Origin: Paracentrotus lividus | Lineage: Eukaryota; Echinodermata; Echinoidea; Camarodonta; Echinidae | Direction: 5' to 3' | Length of the DNA: 64,000 nt | Assembly (NCBI GenBank): GCA_940671915.1 | Contig: CALNVZ010003435.1 | Span: forward strand, 9,349,678-9,413,677 | Translations under genes and position numbers: made by a program | In this document: piece after piece, positions 36,300 to 48,153 of the stretch | How positions within the stretch are numbered: the stretch's first letter is position 1 | Layout of the letters: every line of letters begins with the position of its first letter | The notes under the pieces: model-generated | Seen by the model: only the letters and a program-made list of their open reading frames with translations | Database searches by the model: none | Told to the model about the DNA's origin: nothing

Positions 36300-36474
36300 A
36301 TTCGCGGTGATTAGTTTGCAACACGCATGCGCGACATCGGCAGCAGCTATATACTCTACACGCTAGTATTTTGACAAAGATCGGAGGAGACTCTGAAATG
36401 GACTGGAAAATACAAGATTTCTTCAAGTGCACACAATTTTTTAGAAATATCTAATTTGCATCTAGTCTGTTTAG
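36300..36474 (+). promoter_or_regulatory. Candidate promoter and first exon
   Basis: A CpG-bearing patch contains CACGCATGCGCGAC (an NRF1-type GCATGCGC core), then TATATACTC. Downstream, at about 36474, the consensus donor TTTAG/GTAAGT ends a candidate exon. An ATG in good context (CTGAAATGG, about 36398) opens only MDWKIQDFFKCTQFFRNI before a stop, so the exon would be untranslated or carry a short upstream ORF. Direction plus is inferred from the donor. The candidate coding exon at 42246 lies downstream on the same strand, but linkage is unproven. Confidence 0.3.
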
Positions 36475-36879
36475 GTAAGTGACATTACATGAATTATATT
36501 TTTGCTATATTTTACCGATTCTTAGTGGTATTTTTAACCATTCCAAATCGCACTTTAAAAAATTTGAAGGGTTTCTTTCAGGAGTGGCAGCGTCCCGGGG
36601 CTAACCGAAAGTATGATAGTTTCATACTACTGTTGCTTATTTTCGAATGGTATTTTGAAAGTCCGTGTCCCCAGGTCTGTGTTTTATCACCTCATTTTGT
36701 ACCTAATTTGACAATAACAACAACCTGGCCATGACAACAACAAAAACTTTCTTACAATTTATCTTCACACTTGAATACAAAGCACTGTGGAATTGGGTCA
36801 AGACTGATATTCGCTCTAGAAAAAGCAATTTGACAAAAATGTTGTACTGTAAAAGATAGTCAAGCATTTTTATTTCACC

Positions 36880-37420
36880 TTATCTTTTTTTTTTTTTTTT
36901 GGGGGGGGTGGGGGGGGGTGGGGGGGGGGGGGCGGGTTACCTAATTTGAAGCAATATTCCGTATGGCCACTGTGGACAGATAATTCACTTTAAAAAGCAA
37001 ATTTAGAATTTGAAATATATACATATTCATTTTTCTTTTTAATTTTACTTCATCTTTCATAATTGATTTTTGTTTTATTTTGTTGTTTTGTTTTGTTTGT
37101 TTGTTTTTTGTTGTCACTTTGTTGTTTTTGTTTTGTTTTGTTTTGTTTTGTTTTGTTTTGTTTTGTTTTTGTTTGTTTGTTTGTTTGTTTGTTTGTTTGT
37201 TTGTTTGTTTGTTTGTTTGTTTGTTGTTTGTTTTGTTTTTTTTTGGGGGGGGGGGGGGGGGGAGGGGATCAGCTTCCTTCCACGGGTATTTTAGGGTTGT
37301 GTGTCCGCTGACTGATTTGCCTCCTCTCTCTTCCTTATGCATGCGGTGGTGATAATTTTTTTTTTTTTTTTCGGAGCCCCGGCGGGATATGGGGGGGGGG
37401 ATTGGAGTGAAAATAGTCAT
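36880..37420. repeat. Homopolymer and (TTTTG)n/(TTTG)n low-complexity block
   Basis: T-run then G-runs at 36887-36931; TTTTG repeats at about 37074-37168; TTTG repeats at about 37168-37235; a G-run at 37243-37262; another T-run near 37358-37370. The many ORFs of up to 159 codons through this block, on both strands, are translations of simple repeats. Confidence 0.9.
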
Positions 37421-38553
37421 GATCGGTATATGCTTCCGGACCCCCTGGACCCCTGTTTGTATTTCTCACATTGATGTTTGACTAGCTAATGACGTCTGCT
37501 CTATATTCAGACTAGCAGATCTATTTATGTTTTCTTGTGAATGCAATAGATAGAAAGACGCTAAATCAAACACACCTACAACCTTCCCGAAATGCTGCCT
37601 CGATTATGGGACAAAAAGTTGTCAAGGGCATCTGGCATACGGAACCAAATCATGATGGGAACAGTATAATGCATTCAAGCTGATATCAAATATATATCAT
37701 GTTTTGAAGTTTACAAGCATGCATGCTACTAATAAATGGAATTGATTTTTGAAGCGAGGTGTGTGGCATATATAGGCTATAACCCATGTTTGACCACCAT
37801 TATGATACGAACCTACATCTAGGGGTATACTCCCGATATTTCATCAACGCCCCTTTTTAAGGGCGTCAATATGGGCTCAGGGAAGACACCACACATATTT
37901 TTTCGGGGGCCATCAGATCAAAATATTCCCTAAACGTTTAGTGCCTATCTCCGCCCCTATTGATTGTTAATGCGTGTATATTTGATGTCTAAGAGAATAA
38001 TGCAATAAACTTTAACATGGACAGATGACATGGGATGTAACTTTAATTGCTTAAATAGAAAATGAATGAATTGTGGGTAATTCGTTGGTTGGCAGTTCCC
38101 ATACTTGTTTAACCCGGTAACCACTTTGATACATCATGAACGGTGCCTAAGACAAATATAACTTTCGGGGTAAACTATTGCATGGTTGCTCTGAACCGGC
38201 TACAAAAAAAAAAAATCGTCGGATTTGGTTTAATTTCATCTCCTTTCTTTCTTGCGTCAAGCCCTCGTATTAGCAAAAAGAATATCGAAAGATCCTTTAT
38301 AAGTCTTGTAATATTTAGGGGGCTGTATACAGATTATTTCTTTTATGTTTACGTTCACCTTCGCATAAGAGCATTATTTTTTCGTGTTCATGTTATCTTT
38401 TCGCAAATTGACAAGTATCATGATGGTGTGATTTTTGATCTATATCTTTTTCACCTTCGCATAGTTTTACATAGATCAATAACCTTTCGTGTACATGCGA
38501 TCGCTTCGACAATAATGACATGTGATTTCTTTTTAATCTTTTACATTAGCCTA
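37421..38553. other. No gene recognised
   Basis: A plus ORF of 139 codons (38143-38562) is AT-driven, rich in F, I and Y, and lacks a domain and splice signals. No repeats were recognised. Confidence 0.45.
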
Positions 38554-39103
38554 CACTGTTAGAAAAAATTAAACAAGTTGTTTAAAATCTTACACAACTG
38601 CGTGTTAACCGGTGAATCGCACAGCATTGTTTAGAAATCAAACAACCTTTAGTTGTTTAAAACTTTAACACTCTTGTTGTTTAAAAGTTTAAACAACCTG
38701 TTGTTTAATGGTTGTTTAAAATATCAACAGTATTGTTTAACGCTTCTTTCCAAAAATAAAAACGCTCCAACTTTTGGTAAACGCGGCCTGGTATCGAACT
38801 CACGACCTTTCGAATGTAAGGCAGACGCTCTATTCACTGAGCCAACACATTTGTACTTACACGTAGTTAATGTGTGAGGCATAAGTCCTTCACAATGAGT
38901 GAATTGTTTGCCTCAGCCTGTTTAAGCAAAACTGTTTAATATCTAAACTCTAATCTTGACTTTAAACAGGTCTTTTTTTAAGACAATAAAACCTCGCATT
39001 TCCGGTTTTAAACAACAATGTTTAAATATTAAACAAGAATGTTTAACTTTTAAACCAACATTTTTTTTAAACAGCGAAATTTTTAAACCGCGTTCTAACA
39101 GTG
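38554..39103. mobile_element. TA-flanked TIR element with tRNA-like core
   Basis: Left end TA-CACTGTTAGAA and right end TTCTAACAGTG-TA are perfect inverted termini at a TA target (550 bp). The body is crowded with TTGTTTAAA, TTTAAACAAC and AAACAATGTTTAA words in both orientations, giving strong self-complementarity. A tRNA-like segment lies in the middle. There is no transposase ORF, so it is a non-autonomous element of the mariner/Tc1 type by target and termini. Confidence 0.8.
38783..38851 (-). other. tRNA-like sequence, tRNA-Val-like anticodon loop
   Basis: Minus strand: A box TGGCTCAGTGAATAGAGCG, anticodon-loop-like CTTACAT (would read UAC, valine), then B box AGTTCGATACC. The 3' side of the anticodon stem (TTCGAA) does not pair with TCTGC on the 5' side, and no acceptor stem forms. 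It is therefore a decayed tRNA-derived segment captured by the surrounding element. Confidence 0.6.
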
Positions 39104-39371
39104 TATAATACCAGAGTGGTAGGCATCACATTATGCAGAGCACGCATGGATCCAAGGTTTATTTTGCAAACCAGTAAAACTTTTTTAAAATAATAAACGT
39201 GTAAGCCTATATGAGGATTGAAAGCCATTTTGTCTGTATTATTCTCAAAACATTTGGGGGAATAAACATTATTAGTAAAATCACCTGTCCGATTCATTAT
39301 ACAGCGAACCCTCCAAATAGGTTATTCATCTCATATAAAATACAAGTGGATTAGTAAATTACGCGATGCGT

Positions 39372-41000
39372 AATATATGTCCCCGCCGATAATGTAAAAT
39401 TTCCATTATATCACGATCAGTGCTATTCACGATAAGGCATAACAGAATCGAAAATCGGGTAAAAAATGGCAAGGAAGTAGCATTTTGAAGCCAATGTACA
39501 ATATAGGTCAAGTCAAGGTCAAAAGTCAAAGGGGTCAGAAAGAAGTCAAAATCTGTGAAGAGTTTTGTAGTCCTCACCTAGTGCTATCACATAAAGCAAA
39601 CGGAATCGAAATCGGATGAAAAAATGGCGAAGGAGTAGCATTTTGTAGCAATTACAATATAGGTCAAAGGTCAAAGGTCAAAATTCTGTGAAGAAGTTTT
39701 GTAGCTATTACCTGTGCTATCACATAAAGAAGCGGAATTGAAATCGGTGAAAATTGGTGAAGGAGTAGCATTTTGTAGCCATGTACAATATAAGTAAAAT
39801 TGAAGTCAAAGGTCAAAGGGTCGAAAATTCAAAATTCTGTGACGAAGTTTGTAGTCCTCACCTAGTGCTATCACATAAAGCAAACGGAATCGAAATCGGA
39901 TGAAAAATGGCGAAGGAGTAGCATTTTGTAGCCAATTAACAATTTAGGTAAAAAATAAAGGTCAAAGGTCAAAGGTCAAAATTCGGTGAAGAAATTTGTA
40001 GCCATCACCTAGTGCTATCACATAAAGCAAACGGAATCGAAATCGAAGAAAAATGGTGAAGGAGTAGCATTTTGTAGCCAATGTACAATATAAGTATAAA
40101 TCAAGGTCAAAGTCAAAGGGGTCAAAAGTCAAAATTCCGTGAAGAGTCTTGTAGCCCTCACCTAGTGCTATCATAATAAAGCACGGATTCGAAATCGGAT
40201 GAAAAATGGCGAAGGAGTAGCATTTTGTAGCCAATTAACAATATAGGTCAAAAATGAAGGTCAAAGGTCAAAGGGTCAAAAGTCAAAATTCCGTGAAGAA
40301 GTTTTGTAGCCCTCACCTATGGCTATCATAATAAAGCAAACAGAATCGAAATCGGATGAAAAATGGTGAAGGAGTAGCATTTTGTAGCCAATGTACAATA
40401 TAAGTATAAATCAGGCTCAAAGGTCAAAGGGGTCAAAAGTCACAATTCCGTGAAGAAAGTTTTGTAGCCCTCACGCTAGTGCTATCATATTAAAGCAACG
40501 GATTCGAAATCGGATGAAAAAGGCGAAGGAGTAGCATTTTGTAGCCAATTAACAATATAGGTCAAAAATGAAGGTCAAGTCAAGGGGTCAAAATCAAAAT
40601 TCCGTGAAGAAGTTTGTAGCCCTCACCTAGTGCTATCATAAAGCAAACAGAATCGAAATCGATGAAAAATGGCGAAGGAGTAGCATTTTTGTAGCCATTA
40701 ACAATATAGGTCAAAAATCAGGGTCAAAGGTCAAGGTCAAAATTCTGTGAAAGAGTTGGTAGCCATCACCTAGTGCTATCAATAAAGCAAACGGAATCGA
40801 AATCGGATGAAAAATGGCGAGGAGTAGCAAATTGAAGATTTTGATCACATACGGACGCACGGACGGACGGACGGACGTGAGGATGACGAGAACCGGATGG
40901 GAACGGACGGATGGACGGACGGACGGACGGACGGACACACATACGTACGGAGCCCGTTTCATAGTCCCCTGCTCGAACTCGTTCGGCGGGGACAATAATG
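39372..41000. mobile_element. Pearl/Helentron-like element with ten tandem monomers
   Basis: Begins ATGTCCCCGCCGATAATG and ends CGTTCGGCGGGGACAATAATG, inverted with respect to each other. Between about 39460 and 40840 are ten tandem monomers (GTAGCATTTTGTAGCC landmark near 39476, 39634, 39765, 39917, 40065, 40215, 40373, 40531, 40680, 40825), period about 130-158 bp. The array is followed by an (ACGG)n-type microsatellite (about 40855-40935) and a terminal palindromic segment. A tandem ~150-bp core next to an ACGG tetranucleotide tract is the described design of pearl elements of bivalves and related non-autonomous Helentrons. Each monomer carries AGGTCAAAGGTCA-like motifs. Monomers differ largely by one-base indels. 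Confidence 0.7.
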
Positions 41001-41269
41001 ATATAATTTAGTGGTTTGTTGATGGTTATATACTCGATTACTCTATTGCGCTTCCGGATTAATACGCTGGGAGCAAATTCAATGTCGATTGCACGTTGAT
41101 CCGGGCATGCAAACTTGAGACCGCGTCCATACCATTTTTCCCCGTCTTAATAATTTTATATTTGAAAGTTGAAATCGATTGGGCAAAATATCAAGTTGTC
41201 TATGCTAATCCTATTAGGCTAAGAAAATAGGCCTACAGCGTTAAATTTTACATCGTGTGGATAGTAAAT

Positions 41270-41440
41270 TTTCTGTCTCGTGGGTCATATTATTGTGGTG
41301 TCGGTCTCGTAGGCCTGTTTGTTCTAGTGTCGGTCTTATGGGTCTTTATTTGCTAGCGTCGGTCTAATAGGCCTTTTTGTCTAGTGTCGGACTAATGGGC
41401 CGTCGGTCTCGTGGGTGTTGGTCTTGTGGGATGACCCCGA
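41270..41440 (+). repeat. GTCGGTCTCGTGGG-type degenerate tandem repeat
   Basis: About six variants of GTGTCGGTCTCGTGGG(T) occur at roughly 30-bp intervals, ending TCTTGTGGGATGACCCC. The palindromic minisatellite at 49641-49888 uses the same vocabulary (TCGGTCCCACGAG and its complement) and ends CTTGTGGGAAGACCCC, so the two are probably one family. Confidence 0.55.
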
Positions 41441-41777
41441 AATAATGGTACAATACCCCCAAATCAAGTATTGCGAAACAAGATAATCCGAAAAGTAAGA
41501 TGGCATGGACGCGGTTTTAGATTATTCCAGAGGGTGTGTGAACACGGCGGGACTCTCCGACACACTTGTCAAAGGTGTCTGGTTGGAGGATTACAATTGA
41601 AAAGGCATATAATAAACATTGTCAATACAGGTGTTGATTATACTTCTTGTTGACCCAGATTTGACTTTGACACTTCATATTTCATTTTGAATCAAAATTT
41701 GAATACCACTAAATTCCCACAGATCTAGGCCAATAATCATGATAATGCACGTAAAGAGCATAATGAGTCATCTTATA

Positions 41778-41921
41778 CAGTGGCGGATCAGCAAGGACCC
41801 AGCCTTACGTCACACATTTAAAAGTGTCGGCATATATGCCCAAACATAATAGAGCCGATATTGTCCCTAGACACTGGGCCTGCATAATCTTTACAAATTT
41901 GGAATCCTGGATCCACACCTG
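41778..41921. mobile_element. 144-bp CAG...CTG element
   Basis: Ends CAGTGGCGGATCAG and CTGGATCCACACCTG are inverted relatives. The inner blocks CAAACATAATAGAGCCG and CACTGGGCC match the element at 15857-15989. No clean target duplication is left. Confidence 0.6.
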
Positions 41922-42245
41922 TCTATCATACATTATCTACGAAAGTTACCTTCTGCACAACATCATGTAATTTTCAAATTTAATGTACATGTTATATGCG
42001 CCCCTTCATTCGCCAAATCTTGACTCCACCGCTGTTTTGTGTGATTAATCAATGACTGAATTAATTAATACTTTCTATTTTGCCCGAAATTCTCTTTCTC
42101 CAATATAGGTTTAGCGATCATGAAAAACTTTGCCGCAACTATTTTTCACACAAAAGCTGCAAGTTCGTAACCTAAATACCTTGGCAGTAATCCAAAGATC
42201 TTTTCTTCGTTTTCAAGTTTATTTATTTCTTTCCTTTTTTTAAAG

Positions 42246-42377
42246 AATGCCCGAAAAATTCCGACAAAACCAGTGACTGAGAAGGTGCCTGGTTTAATAG
42301 TAGGAGGTGAAAATAATCCAAGAAAAACTCCGGGGGATAAGCAATGTGCTGTGGCGAAGATTTCCGAATTTGGGTGA
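42246..42377 (+). CDS. Candidate terminal coding exon
   Basis: A long pyrimidine tract (TTTCTTTCCTTTTTTTAAAG) makes a convincing 3' splice site at 42245. One frame then runs open for 43 codons to a TGA at 42375: NARKIPTKPVTEKVPGLIV, then GGENNPRKTPGDKQCAVAKI and SEFG. The lysine/proline-rich composition and balanced codon use differ from the AT-driven ORFs around it. I do not recognise the protein. A T-rich stretch follows the stop; no clear AATAAA lies within 100 bp. The antisense ORF 42146-42457 is probably its shadow. The first exon could be the donor at 36474, but that is conjecture. Confidence 0.35.
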   Translation, partial: NARKIPTKPVTEKVPGLIVGGENNPRKTPGDKQCAVAKISEFG

Positions 42378-45300
42378 CAATAACGGCACTGGATCCCGGG
42401 TTTCTTTTTTCTTATTTTCTTTCTTTGAGGTAACGCCGCAGTTTTGATAACACTCAATTTATCATTATATATTTGTCATAGTATTGTATACCTCGACACC
42501 CCACGGCATTTTTTTTCCGATTTCGATCATAAAAAGGATTGTACAAGTCAAATCGCAATGCAATGATTTGAGAACACTATGCTAATTGCATTTTCCGCGG
42601 GGTAAAGCTAAACGCAAAGTTCTAATACTTCGTTTTTCGTTTCTCTATTTCAAGATTAAGATCTAATCAATTATGATATTAATAGACTGTTATTAAAGAA
42701 CACAAAAAGCAAATTAGCGCTTTGATCCCCTGCTGAACTCATATACTGCCCAGATCTCTTTCTATCTCTCTTTTTCCAACATGTCCAAAGGCATCTTAAT
42801 ATCAATCATTTTGAGATATACCCGCTCCGATCAAAAATTATTGTTATTGCAGGCTAGTCTATTACAATTCAAATATTGATGCGCCATTGCTTTCGAAGTT
42901 TTCTTAGAATTAATACCCTCCTCCCCCCACCCCCTCCCCTCCTCTCTCACTTCTCTCTTCACCTCTCTCCTCTCTCTCTCTTCTCTCCTCTCTCTCTGCT
43001 CTCTCTCTCTCTCTCTCACGATGTCTGTCAACCTATCTCTCTCTATCACTCATCACTTTCATTATATGAGCAAAATATGAATGAAAACCCGGATATATGG
43101 CAATGCTAGCTTCCGACGTGGCGGAAGCAGCTAAAAATTGATTTAGGTTTATTGAAAATATTGTGATGGGTGATGATAAACACGTTAGTGTTTGAAAATT
43201 GAGATATCGACACAAGTCGCCACTCATGCAAGTGACCGTTAAAATTGTCTACATACATCTTTCGTGAGCCCCTTGACATATTTCCGTTTTGGCATTGCGT
43301 GCACCGGGCTTTAAAATTGTATAAAACTGGCCCTTTTTTTTTTAATGATTAGTACTAGAAAACCCAAAACAAAAGTTGGTGCTACTTAACAAGAACATAC
43401 TAATATGACTATAAATGTACATTCCAAGTAATGCTCAGTAAACTAAATGATCAATTTGTGACAACCCCGTCCCCCCCCTCCCAGTGGGCTTCTGAAATGT
43501 ACGCCCGTCTGCAGGCAGGGCTACGCCATATCGTCATCCCTTTAGCACGCTACATTCTAACTACACAGTTCTTATTTGTTATGTACTAACTACTAGTAAA
43601 TGTCACTCGACTGTGTTGTGATGATGCGTTGTGTTGAATAAATGCAGACAGTATATGTCAGACAAATCGTAAAGTTCTCAAGTCTCTTAACCGAGTTAGA
43701 AGAGGGAATGTTCATGCTAAATAAGGAATCAACTTGGAACTGATTCCAAAGATTTCACTCCATCTTCTTGTATTGTCATGGATGGAAAGCGAGAAAAGCG
43801 TGAATCATACACTGATATGAGTAGTCTTTTGTTTTTAAATTGACCATGGATGTGGGTATAAACGATAAAGGAATATTATTGGTAGTTACAGTCCCCCCCC
43901 AAAAAAAAAAACAAACAAACAAACAAACAAACAAAACAACAACAACAACAACAACAAACAAACAAACACAAACATCCCCGCAGTATAATTTTTACATGCG
44001 ATGATTTAACAAAATGAATAAGATTTTAAAAAACAAGCACACAAACAAAGTGGGGTGATACAGGGCATAATGAAAGAAGGACGTGGACAATAATTGCAAA
44101 ATTAAGTGGGAAGAAACTGAAGTTGAAATAGGTATTGTAGCATCATGGGCTGATAACTGACAGGCCTTCATGCATCCGGGTGAGAAGATATCATAAGCAT
44201 CATAAAAAGTCATTTTCCTCTTGGGTCATTATAGACAAAACATATTTATACATTCTATTAGTAAGATGATCTGAGGAGACAGTTATTAAGCGGAATACAA
44301 AGCGAAAATACAGGGCAAGAAATAGACAGCACTTCTGTTTGGAGAAATGATTTGCAACATCTTATGACATTTTGGGCGTCATGGAAGAAATCTCAAGGGA
44401 AACGCCAAATGCCAGGACTAGATCGTCACAACCAAAACAACATCCAACTATATTTTATGATTATTCAACGGTATTACTTCGAGAGTTTACGGCCTATATA
44501 TTGCACAGTAATATCATGAGTAACATCTAGTCCAAATTAGCTTGTACATGAAAATCATTTATTTCTGGAGCAGACGAAATGTAATCATGATAATAAAATT
44601 AGGCCTATGTACATTTTTTTGCCAACTTTAACTGTACGCATTGGTGTCATGACGCGTTGTGCAGATAAACGCAGACAGTAGCTGATAAATTTTCTTTAAA
44701 ATACTTTTTCTAAACATTCCACCATCTAATATCCGTCTAACATTTTGAATGCTAAATAAGGAATAAACTTGAAACTATTTGTAATATTAAACTTTATCCT
44801 GATCTCACAAGTGCTTATTTTATCGTTTCCCCCCATAACCTTACTTGTAATCTCTTTCTGCATTCCCAAGTGGTGTGACGAAGTGCAAAAAGTCTCTTAA
44901 CTACCCAGATAATAACTAACTCTAATGTAACTCTAACTTACTTACTTTTAATATAATCGGTTGTTATTATATACAAGTAAGTTATTGCATTTGGAATAAT
45001 GAACATCCTTTGCATGCATTATGCGTTTTCAGGAGCAGGTATATATTCAACAACAAAATTCATCTGATTTTTACCTTGTCATATTATTTCTATGGAAAAA
45101 ACCTCCACCTAGTATAGGTGGAAAAACTTATCTTATATCAGAGCTCTCATCTTTCCAGAAAATACACCTCCACTTGGTATGATACAAAGTTTAATGTGCC
45201 AGGCAACTGACACTAAAATAACACATTAAAATCATGGATAGATTTTTCCATTGTTTTTAACTCTGCTTGCGTTCAATAATCCACGCAAATGAAATACGAT

Positions 45301-46332
45301 ATTATCATCTTCCCTGAACCCTAGACCATTGCAATGATTGCCTAAACATTAATTTTTCATGTTCAACTCTGTTTGCATTAACTTCACGACACCACGCAAA
45401 TGTAATATGATATGGTTTTTTCTAAATCTTAATCGTAACCATCGCTAACACAGCATCGTTCACGCTGTGGACTTGAACGTGCCCTTGCTGGGTAAAATTT
45501 TTTGCGATTAGGATCACATGGAAGTCAGTTCTTGCCCTTCAAAACGTCTAGTGGGGAAGATCTAATTCAACACCAATGCTGCCCACTACTCATGTGCTAC
45601 TTGTCAAATAAATAGTCTGGTGTAGTGTCGTATCCTCCAGAGGCATAAGAGGTTTGTGCCCCTACGTTTTTTTTTTGTTTTTGTAAATCATGCAGTGATA
45701 TTGCATCGTTTTTAAATCACACATTGAACCATTGTCATGTTATATTGTTTTTGTGATAGTGACTGCATCCCCCCCCGATTTCAAATCCCGGATCCATAGT
45801 AGGCCTGGCAGGTGCATCTTGTACAATTTTAAAAGTATTGGTTTAATAAATAACCAGTATCAAGGAATGCAGTTATTACGGGCCTTATAACATTAATATA
45901 AGGGACTTGTCTGACACTTTCTTCTGCCAGAAATACGGAAGATTTCAGGAGAATTGTCATAAGAATTCCCCAAGGGAATAGGCCTTAATGATTGAGAACA
46001 TAATGACAGATAAAATATTTTACATGATTTATATCATGACGCATTATTTTCTTTAATGGCCACCATACCATACGGATCGGGCATGATCTAAACCCAGTGA
46101 ATTAATTATGTACTGTGCTCACACTAGATATTTAAATCCACCTCTGATAAACTCTTCTGGTAAACAGAAATAACAACAACAACAACAACAAATCATTAAA
46201 ACCACAAAAGGATATCGTCCTTAAAATATTCAGAGCTCTCTCATAAATTTTATTATTATTTTTTTATTATTTGAAACTACAATCACTTACACCACTCGTC
46301 CTCAAGCTTAATGAATAAAAAAATAAACTTAC
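42378..46332. other. Unique DNA with microsatellites
   Basis: Pyrimidine-rich CT tract at 42917-43018; AAAC/CAA tracts at 43899-43970; (AAC)n at 46170-46190; TAGGCCTA at 44600-44607. Minus ORF 43992-44213 lacks a domain. No other supported features. If the minus-strand first exon at 46333 is real, this stretch would be its first intron. Confidence 0.45.
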
Positions 46333-46414
46333 GTTGAGCTCGCTCAAGGTAGTCCGAAGGTTGAGCAGGCGAGAAGGATGAGAATATAACTTCCAATCCA
46401 ATGTGTAATGCCAT
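46333..46414 (-). CDS. Candidate first coding exon with consensus 5' splice site
   Basis: On the minus strand an ATG in good context (AGAAACATGG) opens MALHIGLEVIFSSFSPAQ, continuing PSDYLERAQ, and ends one base into the next codon at CAAC/GTAAGT, an ideal 5' splice site. No other ATG occurs on this strand for about 380 bases upstream. That stretch is CpG-rich and unique, as expected for a 5' UTR/promoter. The N-terminus is mildly hydrophobic but not a clear signal peptide. The product is unknown. Downstream exons would lie at lower coordinates and were not found. Confidence 0.35.
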
Positions 46415-47050
46415 GTTTCTGAAGAGTGTAGCTCAGGTGATGAAATATGGAGCAGCTAATCTAGCCTTGAGTAGAAGTCACCGAAATTAGAAGCCAGAGA
46501 ACGGGGGACCAAGGCTGAAATCAATGACCGCAACCGGGATGTACCCCAACAATCCCGTGAAACTTGGGAGAGCTGGTTCGAGCAGCTACAGCGGTATGGT
46601 AGCACGGGGTAGCGGGAGGCGAAGCGACCAGGTGCGAGGGCAGAGAGAGCTTTCTGCTCGAATGCAGAAAATAGCTTGTGATGGTCGATCGAGTGTCCTC
46701 AACTTGGAAAACTTCCCCGATGTTCTGCTCTCTGTCACACACCTTTCTGGATATAACTCTCTGACCTTACTCTGACATAGATTCCAATCCATGTCCTACA
46801 AAAGTCCCGGGCTCAAATAAAAGAATAATGCATTTTCAGAGTTCGGATGTACCCTTTGAGTTTTCTTCCAACGTCGGGCAGCCAGAGGAAGAATTGCAGA
46901 CGATACATCGAGTCGCAGATTCACATAGATGGCGGTATTCAATTTTTGCATAGAAAGAAATGGCGCTCCGTTGTCGCCGTTACACCGTTGGGTATATTTG
47001 TTGTAAAATTGACTTTGAGTGACCTCTGCTTGTGCGGACTTCAAGGTTCA
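46415..47050 (-). promoter_or_regulatory. CpG-rich 5' region upstream of the minus-strand exon
   Basis: GC- and CpG-richer unique DNA, especially 46500-46720 and 46860-47040, with overlapping ORFs on both strands (46524-46775 plus; 46521-46742 and 46586-46792 minus). The plus ORF (ATG at 46524) has coding-like composition, with RGSGRRSDQVRGQRELSARM and SSVLNLENFPDVLLSVTHLS segments, but no clear donor. So either a plus-strand gene or a minus-strand 5' UTR/promoter is possible. I favour the minus-strand reading because of the splice signal. Confidence 0.3.
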
Positions 47051-48153
47051 AACCACGCTGGTTGCTGTACTAAACCATGGTTGGGATGGGGCCAAATTAT
47101 ATTCGAGGAGGCCTACTCGCTGTGTGGTGATGTTAACTGTGACTTCACAATGAACAAATGAACTGATGAAAGTATGTTTTGTTTTAATTTTATTTCATTT
47201 ACTCTCTATCATGCATTGGCATTCGCCAGGGGTGCGGTAGGTGCAAAAGCACCGGACGTGCACCCTTCAGACCTAAAAAATAATAATAATAAAAAAGCGC
47301 AAAAGAGGGCAACAAAAAGACAAGAAGAAGGACGCGAACGAGGACTTTCCTCTAAAACGCACCAGGCGCGGATCAAGGGACCTGGGGGCCACCCCCCCCC
47401 CCCCAAAAAAGGCGAAAAATTCTTGATGGATGACTGACTTTTAACGCTCGCCAGCTTGACGTGAAATTTTGTGTGTACCTTTTAGCTCAACCGGTGTGAC
47501 GAGAAAATTGGGTGTATAACCAAAATGCGCAATCCCCGCCCCCCCCCCCCCACCCCCACCTTGAAAAAAGCTGGTGACACCCTTGTCATGTCTATTGTAT
47601 GGTTTTGCATTTTGGTAGTCTGCATGAAGGACAATTTACCCAGAGTAAAAGCTCCAACAGTTTTATTGTTCTGCAAGAAAGAAGATTACTTGTTTTCTTT
47701 TTTTCGTCTCATTTTTTTTTTTTTTTTTTTTTTTTTTTATTCTTTTTGGCTATGTCTTTAGACAGCTGCGTACTCATTGTTCAGTGCTATCGGTGCCTTG
47801 GGAATAAATACCTGGATTTTGTATATATATGATTACAATTTCGTCTAATGTTGGCAATGCTGTGTGGCACTTCACATTTTATATATTAACTCTTTTTTTT
47901 TTTTTTTTTTTTTTATTGTTAGTAGTCCTTGCTGTATGCTACATTGTCAAGAAAATGACAAGCCCCTAAATAGTTTTGGAGATCCCTTTCGACAAAAATA
48001 TATTTTATTAATTTCATTAGATATTCCAAAGATATTTAAAAGAAATCTTCTAAATAATAAAAAACAACAACACTATCAGAACAAGAAAATTTGTCCTCAC
48101 TTTTAAATTCCCCTTTATGCTTTATGTTCTTACATAATTTGTTATGACTTTAA
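47051..48153. other. Repeat fragments and homopolymers
   Basis: At 47363 CAGGCGCGGATCAAGGG followed by a C-run (47391-47404) resembles a CAG-type element terminus; a longer C-run lies at 47539-47554. T-runs at 47711-47739 and 47892-47914. ORFs here are homopolymer-driven. No gene. Confidence 0.5.

Larger units (their letters stand above)
41001..42245. other. Mostly unique DNA between two repeats and a candidate exon
   Basis: TAGGCCTA at 41228-41235. Contains the short repeat at 41270-41440 and the small element at 41778-41921, annotated separately. The ORF 41471-41653 (+) starts at a non-ATG codon and has no domain. Confidence 0.45.

Noticed and set aside
36582-36609. 28-bp micro-exon (TTTCTTTCAG acceptor, AAA/GTATGA donor)
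   Set aside because: Too short to judge; the GC-rich GGCAGCGTCCCGGGG segment may equally be a transposon end.
36941-37420. 159-codon minus ORF and three overlapping plus ORFs
   Set aside because: Translations of TTTTG/TTTG and homopolymer runs; no domain or start context.
38143-38562. 139-codon plus ORF as a gene
   Set aside because: AT-driven residues (F, I, Y, L), no domain and no splice sites; it also runs into the start of a transposon.
39372-41000. CRISPR-like regular repeats
   Set aside because: Monomers are adjacent without unique spacers, about 150 bp long, and the context is eukaryotic.
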